Below, piece by piece: positions 8,957-17,951 of a DNA stretch of 64,000 bases; positions within the stretch are counted from its first letter, which is position 1; each line of letters starts with the position of its first letter. The stretch lies in NCBI RefSeq assembly GCF_001310275.1, contig NZ_LGYZ01000048.1, forward strand, positions 120,971 to 184,970, in the 5' to 3' direction. Source of the stretch: Nocardia arizonensis (GTDB lineage Bacteria > Actinomycetota > Actinomycetes > Mycobacteriales > Mycobacteriaceae). The notes under the pieces were generated by a model. That model did not search any database, was not told the DNA's origin, and saw only the letters and a list, made by a program, of their open reading frames with translations. The translations under genes were made by a program, and so were the position numbers.

Positions 8957-9772
8957 ATGATTACAGTGTTACACGTGATAGTCGAATACATCCGATATCG
9001 AATCGCGCGGCACGACGCCACCGACTTCGAAGCCGCCTACGGTCGTGCCGCCCGCGCGCTCGCCGCCGCGCCGCAGTGCGTCGACTACGAGTTGACGCGA
9101 TGCACCGACGAGCCCGAATGCTACGTCCTGCGGATCTGCTGGACCTCGGTCGACGATCATCTGCGAGGCTTCCGCGGCGGCGAGCATTTCGCGGCATTCT
9201 TCACCGAGATCGAACCCTATGTACGGCAGATCGAGGAGATGCGGCACTACGAACGCACCGCCGTGTGCGGGACCGGCGCCTCGGTGCCCACCATGTATGA
9301 ATGGCTGGGCGGCACAGCGGCGTTGGAACGTCTCACCGAGACCTTCTACACCCATGTGGCGGCCGACGACCTGGTCGGACCGTTGTTCGCGGGCATGGAC
9401 CCCGACCATCCCCGCTACGTGGCGATGTGGCTGGCCGAAGTGTTCGGCGGCCCGTCGCGCTATACCGACGAACGCGGCGGCTACCACAACATGCTGGTCC
9501 ATCACCTCGGCAAGGCCATTACCGAACAACAGCGCCGGCGTTGGGTGTCGCTGCTGCTCGACTCCGCCGACGAGGTCGGTCTGCCCGCCGACCCGGAGTT
9601 CCGCGCCGCGTTCGTCGGCTACATCGAATGGGGCACCCGCCTCGCGCTCGCGAACTCCCGACCCGACGCCGATCCACCCACCCAGGCCCCGGTCCCGCAC
9701 TGGGGCTGGGGCGTCGCCCCGCCCTACTGGGGTCCCGGTAGTAATCGCCGAAAATCAACGGATATGGCGTAA
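8957..9772 (+). CDS. Antibiotic-monooxygenase domain fused to truncated haemoglobin
   Basis: 271 residues. Residues ~1-105 form an ABM-type ferredoxin-like domain (AAPQCVDYELTRC, then GEHFAAFFTEIEPYV). Residues ~115-240 are a group II truncated haemoglobin (MYEWLGGTAALERLTETFY, MLVHHLGKAI with the proximal His region, and a conserved W in RRRWVSLLLD). A proline-rich tail follows. Such fusions are known from other actinobacteria. The haem domain may supply or detoxify O2/NO for the cofactor-free oxygenase domain. ATG 8957 was chosen; GTG 8972 is possible. It is intact although transposon relics flank it. Confidence 0.85.
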   Translation: MITVLHVIVEYIRYRIARHDATDFEAAYGRAARALAAAPQCVDYELTRCTDEPECYVLRICWTSVDDHLRGFRGGEHFAAFFTEIEPYVRQIEEMRHYERTAVCGTGASVPTMYEWLGGTAALERLTETFYTHVAADDLVGPLFAGMDPDHPRYVAMWLAEVFGGPSRYTDERGGYHNMLVHHLGKAITEQQRRRWVSLLLDSADEVGLPADPEFRAAFVGYIEWGTRLALANSRPDADPPTQAPVPHWGWGVAPPYWGPGSNRRKSTDMA

Positions 9773-9864
9773 CCCCTGATCGGGGGTGATTGTGCTGCGG
9801 GTGGGGCTGGTTGCCGGTTTGCCGTGCTGACGATGGAGTTCGTCGGTGTGGTGGAGGGTTCTTC

Positions 9865-10140
9865 GTGGCGACACGGATGTTCGCGGATGAGGAGCTGGCG
9901 CGTCTGCGGGAGTTTCCGGAGATCAGTCGGGAGGAGTTGTTCCGGTTCTTACGCTGAGTCCGGCGGATGTGGCGTTCGTCGATCAGGGTCGGGGGCGTGG
10001 TCCGGCGGATCGGTTGGTTGTGCACGTTGCCGTGGTTGGGGTTCGTGCCGGACAGGGTGTCGGGGGCGCCGCCGGTGGCGGGGGCGCGGCCGGCCGAGCC
10101 AGTTGGGGTGGATGCGGCCGATATCGCTATCGAGCGCGCT
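9865..10140 (+). pseudogene. Degenerate Tn3-family transposase N-terminus
   Basis: Reading from GTG 9865 gives RMFADEELARLREFPEISRE and FRFLR, then a stop at 9955. The next frame continues TLSPADVAFVDQGRGRGPAD, and the third frame CTLPWLGFVPDRV and ARPAEPVGVD. Joined, these are the first ~90 residues of a DUF4158-type Tn3 transposase with at least two frameshifts. The other ~900 residues are absent. It matches the inverted scrap at 8640-8835. Confidence 0.8.
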
Positions 10141-10381
10141 TGTACGGCGGGTTCACTATTCGTGTGGTTTGTCGAGGTCAGCCTGTTTGTACCGGCAGCC
10201 GGTGGTGGCAACGCAGTACCGCAGCTTTCAGCGTGCCGAAGCGCAGCGTATTTCCGTCCTTGCTGATGAATGTCACATCGTGGTCGCCTAGACGGTGGAT
10301 CGCCATATTAGCTGAGTTGCTCTTATCGCGCGATGAAATCCACAGCGGTCTCGACGTTGCCAGGCTGCATTCCGGCATCAG

Positions 10382-10761
10382 TCAAGACCTTGAAGTCACA
10401 TCTGCTTCGCAGCTTGTACCAGCGCCCCTGTCAATCCGAACACTTGAGTGCAACAGATAGTCGGGCGGAATATCCGAATGACTGTCCGAATACCCTGAAA
10501 TGCCACCTATCGTGGTACGGCAACTTATTGAACCGTAGACGACGCGCTGAGTCGCTGGAGTAAGCTTCAGCGCCCAAGCGAAAGTGCTGGTGCCATAATC
10601 CATCTGCCCCGTGAAATCGGGCGACGCCATTTTCGTATTCCCGATAGGGTGAGCTCGTTTGTATATTCCAAGTCCGCCGGATTAGGTGCTGCTTGGGCTG
10701 ATCCAGAATAGGCCGATAGCATGACCGCCGTCGAGATCAACGTCAAAAATAGCTTATTAAT
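10382..10761 (-). pseudogene. Frameshifted small secreted protein
   Basis: From ATT 10761 (GGGGG about eight bases upstream) the frame encodes a good signal peptide: NKLFLTLISTAVMLSAYSG, then SAQA cleavage and APNPADLEYTNELTLSGIR. A coding-like stretch then continues in another frame from 10630 to 10382 (FAWALKLTP, SISCRTTIGGISGYSDSH, GTSCEADVTSRS) with two cysteines. The shift sits at an A-run (CGAAAATGG). Either a sequencing slip or real decay joins a signal peptide to a mature domain of ~85 residues. The family is unknown. Base composition is less GC-rich than neighbours, consistent with transfer. Confidence 0.5.
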
Positions 10762-10787
10762 TTGTTGCCCCCGCGTTGAAATTCTGT

Positions 10788-11024
10788 CTAGGCTTCGACC
10801 CAGGTTATAAGCACAGCGCGTCGATCGTGTGAATCTTGCTGGGCGAACTCGTAGTCGACATAAACAATATCGCCGATATTGATGTTGTCGAAACTTCTTC
10901 CGCGCAAAGAATCCAGGCCGAACCAGATGTGGTCACCAGCCGTTGATTCCACGATCCCAGTCGCGCGTTTCCTGTTCCAACGCCAGATTGTGCCGCGCGC
11001 CGTGCGTACCCCCTCAGTCTGCAT
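10788..11024 (-). CDS. Divergent cold-shock-domain protein
   Basis: 78 residues from ATG 11024. The sequence RARGTIWRWN-like start, GIVESTAGDHIWFGLDSLRG, and IGDIVYVDYE follow the five-strand cold-shock OB fold (RNP1 region degenerate, with HIWFGLDSL replacing the usual HFS segment). It would bind single-stranded nucleic acid or act as a chaperone. Codon use is less GC-biased than the core genes and it sits among mobile remnants. Recognition of the fold is moderately sure. Confidence 0.65.
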   Translation of the reverse strand: MQTEGVRTARGTIWRWNRKRATGIVESTAGDHIWFGLDSLRGRSFDNINIGDIVYVDYEFAQQDSHDRRAVLITWVEA

Positions 11025-11094
11025 ACGCCGAAGAATACAGCGTTGGCACACCCAACGCAATCCCTCTCAAATGGGCCTGTAAATTGCTCCTCTG

Positions 11095-11226
11095 TCAAGT
11101 GGTAGCGGGTGTTTCGGTGGGTTCCGAGGCGAGGTCGGCGAGCATGGCTCGGTAGACAACGTCGGAGAGTCGGCGTTTGAGGATGCGTAGGGCTTCCATG
11201 CCGCGTTCGCCTTGTGCTCTGCGTCG
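11095..11226 (-). mobile_element. IS110-type transposase C-terminal remnant
   Basis: The last ~43 codons of a transposase are readable: RAQGERGMEALRILKRRLSD, then VVYRAMLADL and a Pro/Thr tail ending at TGA 11095. This is the C-terminal signature of IS110/IS116/IS902 enzymes. An in-frame stop lies just upstream, and no catalytic DEDD domain remains. The bases just beyond the stop resemble an element end. Confidence 0.65.
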
Positions 11227-11419
11227 TCAAGCATCGCTCGTCGTCGGGGCGGCAGCGTGCCGCCGAGGAGCTCCGTTGCTGCGGTGCTGACATCACGCAC
11301 TAACCCAAATGAACAAACTCGGGAGATAGAGCAGAAGATCCGCTGTCCGAAATCCTTCCGGCTCCTCGGTTGCAGTCCGACCGAACGTTTCAGCAACGTC
11401 CTGCGCCTACGCGCGGTTG

Positions 11420-11653
11420 TCAGCTCACACTCATCCCCTGCTCTGGCCAGGCGTTCGATTCACCGTAAACGGCATTGATTTTGCGAGAGGCTTTGAAGAA
11501 ATGGTAGTCGGCGTTGCCGTCATCCGGCAGGGATCTACACGAAACCTTGTTCATCGTCAATGTGCGCGCCATATCGCTAGCCTCTCTGCCGAACCTGTAC
11601 ACGACTTCGTCAGCACCTTCGGAGACTTTCGAAAAATATACGATCGATGCCAT
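11420..11653 (-). CDS. Small conserved-type hypothetical protein
   Basis: 77 residues from ATG 11653: starts MASIVYFSKVSEGADEVVYR and contains FGREASDMARTLTMN and a C-terminal WPEQGMSVS. The layout (a β strand, D/E turn, EVVYRFG, then a conserved aromatic tail) resembles small orphan proteins scattered in Nocardia and Streptomyces genomes; no function is known. It is isolated between mobile remnants. Confidence 0.55.
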   Translation of the reverse strand: MASIVYFSKVSEGADEVVYRFGREASDMARTLTMNKVSCRSLPDDGNADYHFFKASRKINAVYGESNAWPEQGMSVS

Positions 11654-12187
11654 TCTCACCACTCGCTTTCGCCATTCGCTCGTGCCCGATGGACAGTGGA
11701 AAGAACCCTTAGGATCGAGATCCCCGAGCGCGGGATCAGCCGCAGCGATTTGGTGCGCGGCGACCGTGGATTCGGCCGTGAGTGCGCGCCGGTGCCGCGA
11801 TTGCGGCATGGTTCGCGCCGAACCAGTTCCTGGAGTGTTGTTCACCAGGAGAAGGTAGCCGTAGTGCGGTTTTCTCGCATCCGGATATCGGAGCTGAGGT
11901 CCGGCCGGCGGACGTGATCCCGGCGTTCCTGGACACGATCGGCCCGAGGAACACCGGTCGCGGCTACGCTCACGTCGCCGTGAATCACCAGCTGGGTAGC
12001 ACATTTCCGCCGGTCCGCTCAAGCGTGATTCTTTCTCGCGGATACACCTCCCCCGGATCCACGCGGTCGCTCGCCGTATCCGCCGCGATCTCGCCTCGCT
12101 GCTCGGATCCGGAACCTATCACCGCTACTTATTAAATACCGGCCCTCCTGCTCGCCGGCCTGAAGTGGCATTCGATAACTGAGAAAG
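11654..12187. other. No recognisable gene
   Basis: Frames on both strands are short and without ribosome binding sites. A plus-strand stretch near 11830-12000 reads like a gene scrap (PADVIPAFLDTIGPRN) but has no start or continuation. Probably decayed DNA at the edge of the mobile-element graveyard. Confidence 0.4.
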
Positions 12188-12823
12188 TTAGCGGCGGATG
12201 AAGCCGAGATCGGTGGCAGTCGCGATCGCCGCGGTACGCGAGTCCACGCCGAGTTTGGTGTAGACGCGGGCGAGATGGGATTTGACGGTGCCTTCGGTGA
12301 GGTGGAGCCGCCGGCCGATGGCCTGGTTGGACAGTCCCTCGGCCACGAGGGACAGGACTTCGGTTTCGCGGCGGGTGAGGGCGGCGCCGGGGGTGCGCAG
12401 CCGGTTCACGAGTCGGTCGGCGACCGTGGGGGCGAGGGTGGTCCGTCCCGCGGCGGCGGTGCGCACGGCGGCGGCCAGTTCCTCGGGTGAGGTGTCCTTG
12501 AGGAGGTATCCGGTGGCGCCCGCTTCGATGGCGGGAAGGGTGTCGGCGTCGGAATCGTAGGTGGTGACGATCAGGACGCGGGGCGCGTCGGATTGCGCGG
12601 TGATCCGGGCGGTGGCCTCGGCGCCGTTCATGCCCTTGCCGAATTGCAGATCCATCAGGACCACGTCGATGTCGCCCGCGGCGGCGCGGGTGACTGCGTC
12701 CTCGGCGGTGGCCGCCTCGGCGACCACTTCGAGTCCGGCTTCGGTTTCCAGCACCGCGCGCAGACCGGCCCGCACCACGTGGTGATCGTCGGCCACGAGC
12801 AGACGGATGGGGTCGGCGGTCAC
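12188..12823 (-). CDS. NarL/LuxR-type response regulator
   Basis: 211 residues from GTG 12823, which overlaps the kinase stop as GTGA. The receiver domain has Asp12/Asp13, the phospho-acceptor Asp58 in VVLMDLQFGKG, a Thr in IVTTYDS and Lys in LLKDTSPEE. The C-terminal LuxR HTH is LTRRETEVLSLVAEGLSNQA followed by EGTVKSHLARVY. It should be phosphorylated by the coupled kinase and probably controls the divergent ABC transporter at 14177. Confidence 0.93.
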   Translation of the reverse strand: MTADPIRLLVADDHHVVRAGLRAVLETEAGLEVVAEAATAEDAVTRAAAGDIDVVLMDLQFGKGMNGAEATARITAQSDAPRVLIVTTYDSDADTLPAIEAGATGYLLKDTSPEELAAAVRTAAAGRTTLAPTVADRLVNRLRTPGAALTRRETEVLSLVAEGLSNQAIGRRLHLTEGTVKSHLARVYTKLGVDSRTAAIATATDLGFIRR

Positions 12824-14013
12824 GGCCGCCCCTTGGTGCGGGCGAGCCGGGCGGTCAGAGCGGTGCCGCGCCCGGGGGCGGATTCGACGGTCAGGGTGCC
12901 GCCGAGTGCGGTGACGCGGGTTCGCATCGCGTCCAGGCCGAATCCGCCGTTCTCGGGATCGGGGGCGGGCAGGTGGTCTGGGGCGAATCCGCATCCGTTG
13001 TCGACGATGTCGAGGGTGACGTGGTCATCGAGGTAGCCGAGGGTGACGTCGGCGGTGGTGGCGTCGGCGTGGCGGACGGTGTTGGCGAGTCCGGATTGCG
13101 CCACGCGCAGCAACGCGACCTCGTGTGCGGTCGGCAGCGGTGCGGGGTCGCCGGTGAGGTGGAAACGCGCGGTGAGCGCGTGACGTTTCGCGGTGGTGGC
13201 GCAGAGGCGTCGGAGTGCGTCGGGCAGGCTGGTGTCCTCGAGCGCCGGCGGGGTGAGCGCGGCGACGAAGCGGCGGGCTTCGGCGAGGTTGTCGACGGCG
13301 GCGTGGCGGGCCTGTTCGACGTGGCGGGCCGCGGTGTCGGGCGAGTCGGGCAGATTCCGTTCGGCGGCGCGCAGCAGCAGTTGAATACTGGACAGGCCCT
13401 GGGCGAGGGTGTCGTGGATCTCGCGGGCGAGGCGTTCGCGTTCGGCGAGGACACCGGCGGTGTGCTGCGCCGCGGCCAGATCGGCGCGGGTGGCGGTGAG
13501 TTCTTCGATCAGGCGACGTCGCTGTTCGCTTTCCCGATACAGCGCCCGATATCCCCACACCACGGTCACCGCCACCGCCGCGCCGAGCGCGGGTCCGATG
13601 GCCATGGCCACGGCGAAGGCGCCCCGGTGGGCGGCGAATCCCACGATGGCGATCACCGCTGTCATCGTGACCGCGACCAGTCCGGTCCGGCGCGGCAGCA
13701 GGTGGAGTTGAAGAAAATACAGCGGGAACGCCAGCCACACACCGACGTCGGACAGACAGAGCAGAACCAGCCAGCACACGCTGACCGCGGCCAACCACGG
13801 CACCGCCGCCCGACGGTGGCTGCTCACGCCCGGTAGTACCGACCCCGCCGCATACACCAGGGCGAACGCGACAGCCGCGGCGACGACACCGCCCGCATGC
13901 GGCGGACGGTCGACGACGGCGCGCCCGGCGGCGAGGCCGAGCAGGCCGAAGACCAGCAGATGCAGGCACGCGGCCAGAATCCGGGTGGTGGGGGTCGAGG
14001 CGGCGGTGTTCAC
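12820..14013 (-). CDS. NarL-family sensor histidine kinase
   Basis: 397 residues. About five N-terminal membrane helices (to ~155) are followed by a coiled segment, a HisKA_3 dimerisation domain with the phospho-acceptor His in ERERLAREIHDTLAQGL, and an ATPase domain with a degenerate N-box and VDNGCGFAPDH. There is no obvious extracellular sensor domain, so it probably senses membrane state, as related kinases do for cell-envelope drugs. Translationally coupled to the response regulator. Confidence 0.92.
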   Translation of the reverse strand: MNTAASTPTTRILAACLHLLVFGLLGLAAGRAVVDRPPHAGGVVAAAVAFALVYAAGSVLPGVSSHRRAAVPWLAAVSVCWLVLLCLSDVGVWLAFPLYFLQLHLLPRRTGLVAVTMTAVIAIVGFAAHRGAFAVAMAIGPALGAAVAVTVVWGYRALYRESEQRRRLIEELTATRADLAAAQHTAGVLAERERLAREIHDTLAQGLSSIQLLLRAAERNLPDSPDTAARHVEQARHAAVDNLAEARRFVAALTPPALEDTSLPDALRRLCATTAKRHALTARFHLTGDPAPLPTAHEVALLRVAQSGLANTVRHADATTADVTLGYLDDHVTLDIVDNGCGFAPDHLPAPDPENGGFGLDAMRTRVTALGGTLTVESAPGRGTALTARLARTKGRP

Positions 14014-14176
14014 GGTCCTTCCAGCCTAGGCAGTAGCGCCCCGCGGAACCTCCATCGAAAGTTACAGATGCCGCGCCGCCTTTCGATGCGTCGAGTGCCG
14101 TCCTGCGTCAGATGCCATCGCGGTGGTTCGCGACGACGGTGGAGACGTACCGATTCCATCTGTGAGAGGCAGGCTC

Positions 14177-15259
14177 GTGTTCGTCGCCTGGAGAGACCTG
14201 AGATTCGCCAAGGGGCGCTTCGCCCTCATGGGCGCCGTCATAGTGCTGATTACGCTGCTGGTCGGGCTGCTTTCGGGGCTCACCGCCGGGCTGAGCAGGC
14301 AGAATGTCGCCGGGATAACCGGTCTGCCCGCGGACCGGATCGCATTCGGCGCCACCGACGCGGCGCTGTCGTACTCGAATTCCACCGTCACCGAGAAGCA
14401 GTGGCGACGATGGGCCGACTCGCCCGGCGTCACCCGGGCCGAACCGCTGGGCATCACCACCACGAAGGCCACCGCGGGCGCCGAGAGCATCGGCGCGTCC
14501 GTCTTCGGCGTGCGGTCCGGCTCCACGCTCGCCCCCGACGGCGACCGGATCGATGACCAGTCGGCGGTCCTGTCCGGCACCGCGGCCCACGACCTCGGTG
14601 TGGCGGTCGGCGACACCGTCACCGTGGCGGGACGCCGGCTCACCGTCGCGGCTGTGCGAGGAGAGGCATTCTTCAGCCACACCCCCGTCATCTGGACCAG
14701 CCTGCCGACGTGGCGCGCGATCGCGCCCCCGAGCGAGGTCAGCGACGAACCGACCGCCACCGTCATCGCGCTGACCACGACCGAAGGCGTGGACATCGAG
14801 GCGACCGATCGCGCCGCGGGCACCGAGACCGTCACCAAGAACGACTCACTGTCGGCCATCGGCTCCTACAGTTCCGAGAACGGCTCGCTGCAATTGATGC
14901 GCGGGTTCCTGTTCGCCATCTCCGCCCTGGTCATCGGCGCGTTCTTCACCGTGTGGACCATCCAGCGCACCGGCGATATCGCTGTGCTGAAAGCCCTCGG
15001 CGCCTCGACCGCGTACCTGCTCGGCGATGCGCTCGGCCAAGCGGTCGTCCTGCTGAGCGCGGGCACTCTCGTCGGTACCGGTGTCGCCGCCGGCGTCGGC
15101 GCCCTGATCTCGGGGAGTTCGATCCCGTTCCTGCTGACCCCCGCGAGCGTCCTGGCCCCGGCCGCCATCATGATCCTGCTCGGCGCGCTCGGGGCGGCCC
15201 TTTCGATCCGCCGCATCACCTCTGTCGACCCGCTGACCGCCCTGGGGAGCGCCCGATGA
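14177..15259 (+). CDS. ABC transporter permease, FtsX/MacB-like
   Basis: 360 residues from GTG 14177, preceded by GAGAGGCAGG; the protein then starts VFVAWRDLRFAKGRFALMG, typical of this family. One N-terminal helix, a ~200-residue extracytoplasmic domain, then three C-terminal helices (MRGFLFAISALVIGAFF onwards) give the FtsX topology. It overlaps the ATPase gene by ATGA. With the divergent two-component system it probably forms a drug- or envelope-stress transporter. Confidence 0.88.
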   Translation: MFVAWRDLRFAKGRFALMGAVIVLITLLVGLLSGLTAGLSRQNVAGITGLPADRIAFGATDAALSYSNSTVTEKQWRRWADSPGVTRAEPLGITTTKATAGAESIGASVFGVRSGSTLAPDGDRIDDQSAVLSGTAAHDLGVAVGDTVTVAGRRLTVAAVRGEAFFSHTPVIWTSLPTWRAIAPPSEVSDEPTATVIALTTTEGVDIEATDRAAGTETVTKNDSLSAIGSYSSENGSLQLMRGFLFAISALVIGAFFTVWTIQRTGDIAVLKALGASTAYLLGDALGQAVVLLSAGTLVGTGVAAGVGALISGSSIPFLLTPASVLAPAAIMILLGALGAALSIRRITSVDPLTALGSAR

Positions 15260-15975
15260 CCCTCGACCTGTCCGACATCACCCTCACCTACCCCGACGGC
15301 GACCGCCGCCTCACCGCTCTCGACCGCGTCACCCTGCACGTGCCCGCGGGCAGCATGACGGCCGTCGTCGGTCCCTCCGGCTCCGGCAAATCCAGTCTCC
15401 TGGCCGTCGCCGCCACCCTCATCACTCCCGACTCCGGCACCGTCACCATCGACGCAACCGCGACGACCGGCATGACCCGCCGCGCCCTGACCGACCTGCG
15501 CCGCCGCAAGATCGGCATCGTCTTCCAGCAGCCCAATCTCATCGCCTCGCTCACCGCCGTCGAACAACTTCAAGTCATCGCCCGGATCGGCGGACAGTCC
15601 CCGTCCGCGGCGCATCCCCGCGCCATGGACCTGCTGGAGGCCGTCGGTATGGCCGACTACGCGAGCCGTCGACCTCATCAGTTGTCCGGCGGGCAACGCC
15701 AGCGCGTCAATATCGCGCGCGCACTCATGAACGACCCGACGGTCCTGCTGGTCGACGAACCCACCAGTGCGCTCGATCATGAACGAGGTGCGGCCGTGGT
15801 CGCGCTGATCTCCGAACTCACCCACCGCAATGCCACCGCGACGGTCCTGGTCACCCACGACCATGCCCACGCGAAGGTGGCCGACCGGATCGTCGAGGTC
15901 CACGACGGTCGCCTTCTCCAGCCCGCCTCGACCGGCTCGCTCGGCCTCGCCGAATCGTCGCCCGGTGGCCGGTGA
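15256..15975 (+). CDS. ABC transporter ATP-binding protein
   Basis: 239 residues. Walker A is GPSGSGKSS, the Q-loop is FQQPNL, the signature LSGGQRQR, Walker B VLLVDEPTSALD and the switch His in VTHDHAHA. It is the LolD/MacB type partner of the FtsX-like permease, whose stop overlaps its ATG. Substrate is not evident; two-component control suggests an antimicrobial peptide or lipid substrate (inference). Confidence 0.95.
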   Translation: MTLDLSDITLTYPDGDRRLTALDRVTLHVPAGSMTAVVGPSGSGKSSLLAVAATLITPDSGTVTIDATATTGMTRRALTDLRRRKIGIVFQQPNLIASLTAVEQLQVIARIGGQSPSAAHPRAMDLLEAVGMADYASRRPHQLSGGQRQRVNIARALMNDPTVLLVDEPTSALDHERGAAVVALISELTHRNATATVLVTHDHAHAKVADRIVEVHDGRLLQPASTGSLGLAESSPGGR

Positions 15976-16137
15976 CCGCTTGGCACGACGGCCCGGCGGA
16001 TCGGACAAACTCGACAAGTCCGAGCGGAGGAGCGCGATACCGCCCTGCGCACACCGTGTGATCGCACGCGGCGGGAGGTTTCTCAGGTCGCTGTCGCAGG
16101 CGGCTACCGTGGCGTTCCGCACGGGTAGAATCGGTTG

Positions 16138-16147
16138 CCGATATCGG
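16138..16147. promoter_or_regulatory. Palindrome CCGATATCGG upstream of the PadR gene
   Basis: A perfect 10-base palindrome ending 30 bases before the PadR start. The identical palindrome lies in the APC permease promoter at 17829-17838. Likely PadR operator (inference). Confidence 0.5.
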
Positions 16148-16177
16148 TTTCGTCATACACGCGAGGGGCGGTGCGGG

Positions 16178-16483
16178 ATGCGGGAGTTCCAGCGGGGGGC
16201 GGTGCGGCTGCACATCCTGCATCACGCGGCCCAGGAGGGCGTGCACGGTGCGTGGCTGACCACCGAGCTGGCGCAGCACGGCTACGACATCAGTCCGGGC
16301 ACCCTGTATCCGACGTTGCATCGGCTCGAAGCCGATGGGCTGCTGACCTCGGAGCAACAGGTGGTCGACGGCCGGGTGCGGCGAGTGTATCGGGCGACCC
16401 CGGACGGGCTGGCGGCGTTGGTAGCGGACCGCGAAGCGTTGGCGGAGTTGGCGCGGGAGGTACTCGGCGAGCACCCCGCCTGA
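16178..16483 (+). CDS. PadR family transcriptional regulator
   Basis: 101 residues from ATG 16178. The winged helix reads RLHILHHAAQEG, then AWLTTELAQHGYDISPGTLY, the diagnostic PadR recognition helix and wing (P-T-L-H-R-L), and DGRVRRVYRAT. It lacks the long C-terminal coiled coil (a short PadR-s2 type). It converges with the APC permease gene and shares an upstream palindrome with it, so it probably represses both its own gene and the permease. Confidence 0.88.
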   Translation: MREFQRGAVRLHILHHAAQEGVHGAWLTTELAQHGYDISPGTLYPTLHRLEADGLLTSEQQVVDGRVRRVYRATPDGLAALVADREALAELAREVLGEHPA

Positions 16484-16503
16484 GCGGCCCACCGTGGCAG
16501 GGC

Positions 16504-17781
16504 TCAGGCGGGGTGCTCACTGTGGGGTCGGGCGAGTCGCCGGCGCAGGAGGTAGACCAGCGCACCGGCGGCCAGGACCACCGTGCCGGACGCGACCGAG
16601 CTGAGAGGCAGGGCGAAGGCCAGGATCACGCATCCGGCGGCGCCGAGGACGGGAATCAGGCGGTGTGGTCGGCCTTCGTCGGGTGTGAGGGTCCAGGCCG
16701 AGGCGTTGGCGATGGCGTAGTAGGCCAGCACGCCGAAGGATGAGAACCCGATCGCGCCACGCACGTCGACGACAGCGGCGAGCACCGCCACGACCGCGCC
16801 GACGGCCAGCTCGGCACGGTGAGGTACCTGGAAACGCGGATGAACCGCCGCCAGCCCGTGGGGCAGGTGCCGGTCACGGGCCATCGCCAGGGTGGTGCGC
16901 GAGACGCCGAGGACCAGCGCCAGCAGCGACCCCAGGGCCGCGACCGCCGCACCGACGCGCACCACCGGCACCAGCGCCGGTACCCCGGCCGCACGCACGG
17001 TGTCAGCCAACGGGGCTGTGGCGGAACCCAATCCGTGTGGGCCGAGCATCACCAGGGCCGAGACGGCGACGGTGGCGTAGACCACGAGCGTGATGCCGAG
17101 CGCGATCGGTATCGCCCGCGGGATTGTGCGGGCCGGATCGCGTACTTCCTCGCCGAGAGTGGCGATGCGCGCGTACCCGGCGAAGGCGAAGAACAGCAGC
17201 CCGGCCGCCTGCAACACCCCGCGCACCGAGGCGTCGGCCCCGATCGCCAGGTGCCCGGAATCGGCGGCGGTGGAGGTGAGCGCGGCGACCACGACAGCGG
17301 CCAGCACGGCGAGCACGACCGCGACGATGATCCGGGTCAGCAGTGCCGATTTCTGCACGCCGCGATAGTTCACCGCGGTCAGCGCGACCACGGCCGCGAC
17401 CGCGACCGCGTGCGCCTGCCCCGGCCACGCGTAGGCGCCGACGGTCAGGGCCATGGCCGCGCACGAGGCGGTCTTGCCGACCACGAACCCCCACCCGGCG
17501 AGGTACCCCCAGAACTCGCCCAGGCGTTCGCGCCCGTAGACATAGGTGCCGCCGGAGGCCGGATAGCGGGCGGCCAGTCGTGCCGAGGAGGTGGCATTGC
17601 AGTAGGCGACCACCGCCGCGACCGCCAACCCGATGAGCAGTCCTGACCCCGCCGCGGCGGCAGCGGGCGCGAGGGCGGCGAAGATGCCGGCTCCGATCAT
17701 CGATCCGAGCCCGATCACCACCGCGTCCCCGACGCCGAGTCGCCGCCGCAACCGGGCATCGGGATGACTGGACGATGCCAT
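16504..17781 (-). CDS. APC family amino-acid/polyamine permease
   Basis: 425 residues from ATG 17781, preceded by AAGGAG. It has about 12 membrane helices. TM1 carries GLGSMIGAGIF, the unwound Gly-rich substrate site of APC carriers, and GGTYVYGRERLGEFWGYLAG follows in TM3. Likely imports or exchanges an amino acid or amine. The promoter contains repeated GATATC boxes also found before the PadR gene, so substrate-dependent PadR control is likely. Confidence 0.88.
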   Translation of the reverse strand: MASSSHPDARLRRRLGVGDAVVIGLGSMIGAGIFAALAPAAAAAGSGLLIGLAVAAVVAYCNATSSARLAARYPASGGTYVYGRERLGEFWGYLAGWGFVVGKTASCAAMALTVGAYAWPGQAHAVAVAAVVALTAVNYRGVQKSALLTRIIVAVVLAVLAAVVVAALTSTAADSGHLAIGADASVRGVLQAAGLLFFAFAGYARIATLGEEVRDPARTIPRAIPIALGITLVVYATVAVSALVMLGPHGLGSATAPLADTVRAAGVPALVPVVRVGAAVAALGSLLALVLGVSRTTLAMARDRHLPHGLAAVHPRFQVPHRAELAVGAVVAVLAAVVDVRGAIGFSSFGVLAYYAIANASAWTLTPDEGRPHRLIPVLGAAGCVILAFALPLSSVASGTVVLAAGALVYLLRRRLARPHSEHPA

Positions 17782-17823
17782 GACGAAAGGCTCCTTGTCT
17801 GGCGGGGACCGGATACCGGCCAC

Positions 17824-17849
17824 GATATCCGATATCGGTATCCGATATC
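17824..17849. promoter_or_regulatory. Triple GATATC operator in APC permease promoter
   Basis: GATATC occurs at 17824, 17831 and 17844; the middle copy is within the palindrome CCGATATCGG (17829-17838), identical to the one before the PadR gene. Located 43 bases upstream of the permease ATG. Likely PadR binding array. Confidence 0.5.
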
Positions 17850-17951
17850 ACCCGCGCGGACAGGAGTTCACGCACCCGCCATGTGGGGTGTCGGCCGGGC
17901 GTGGAGGCCGCCTGTTCCAGCCGCGCGACGGATACGGTGATCGCCCGCTCG

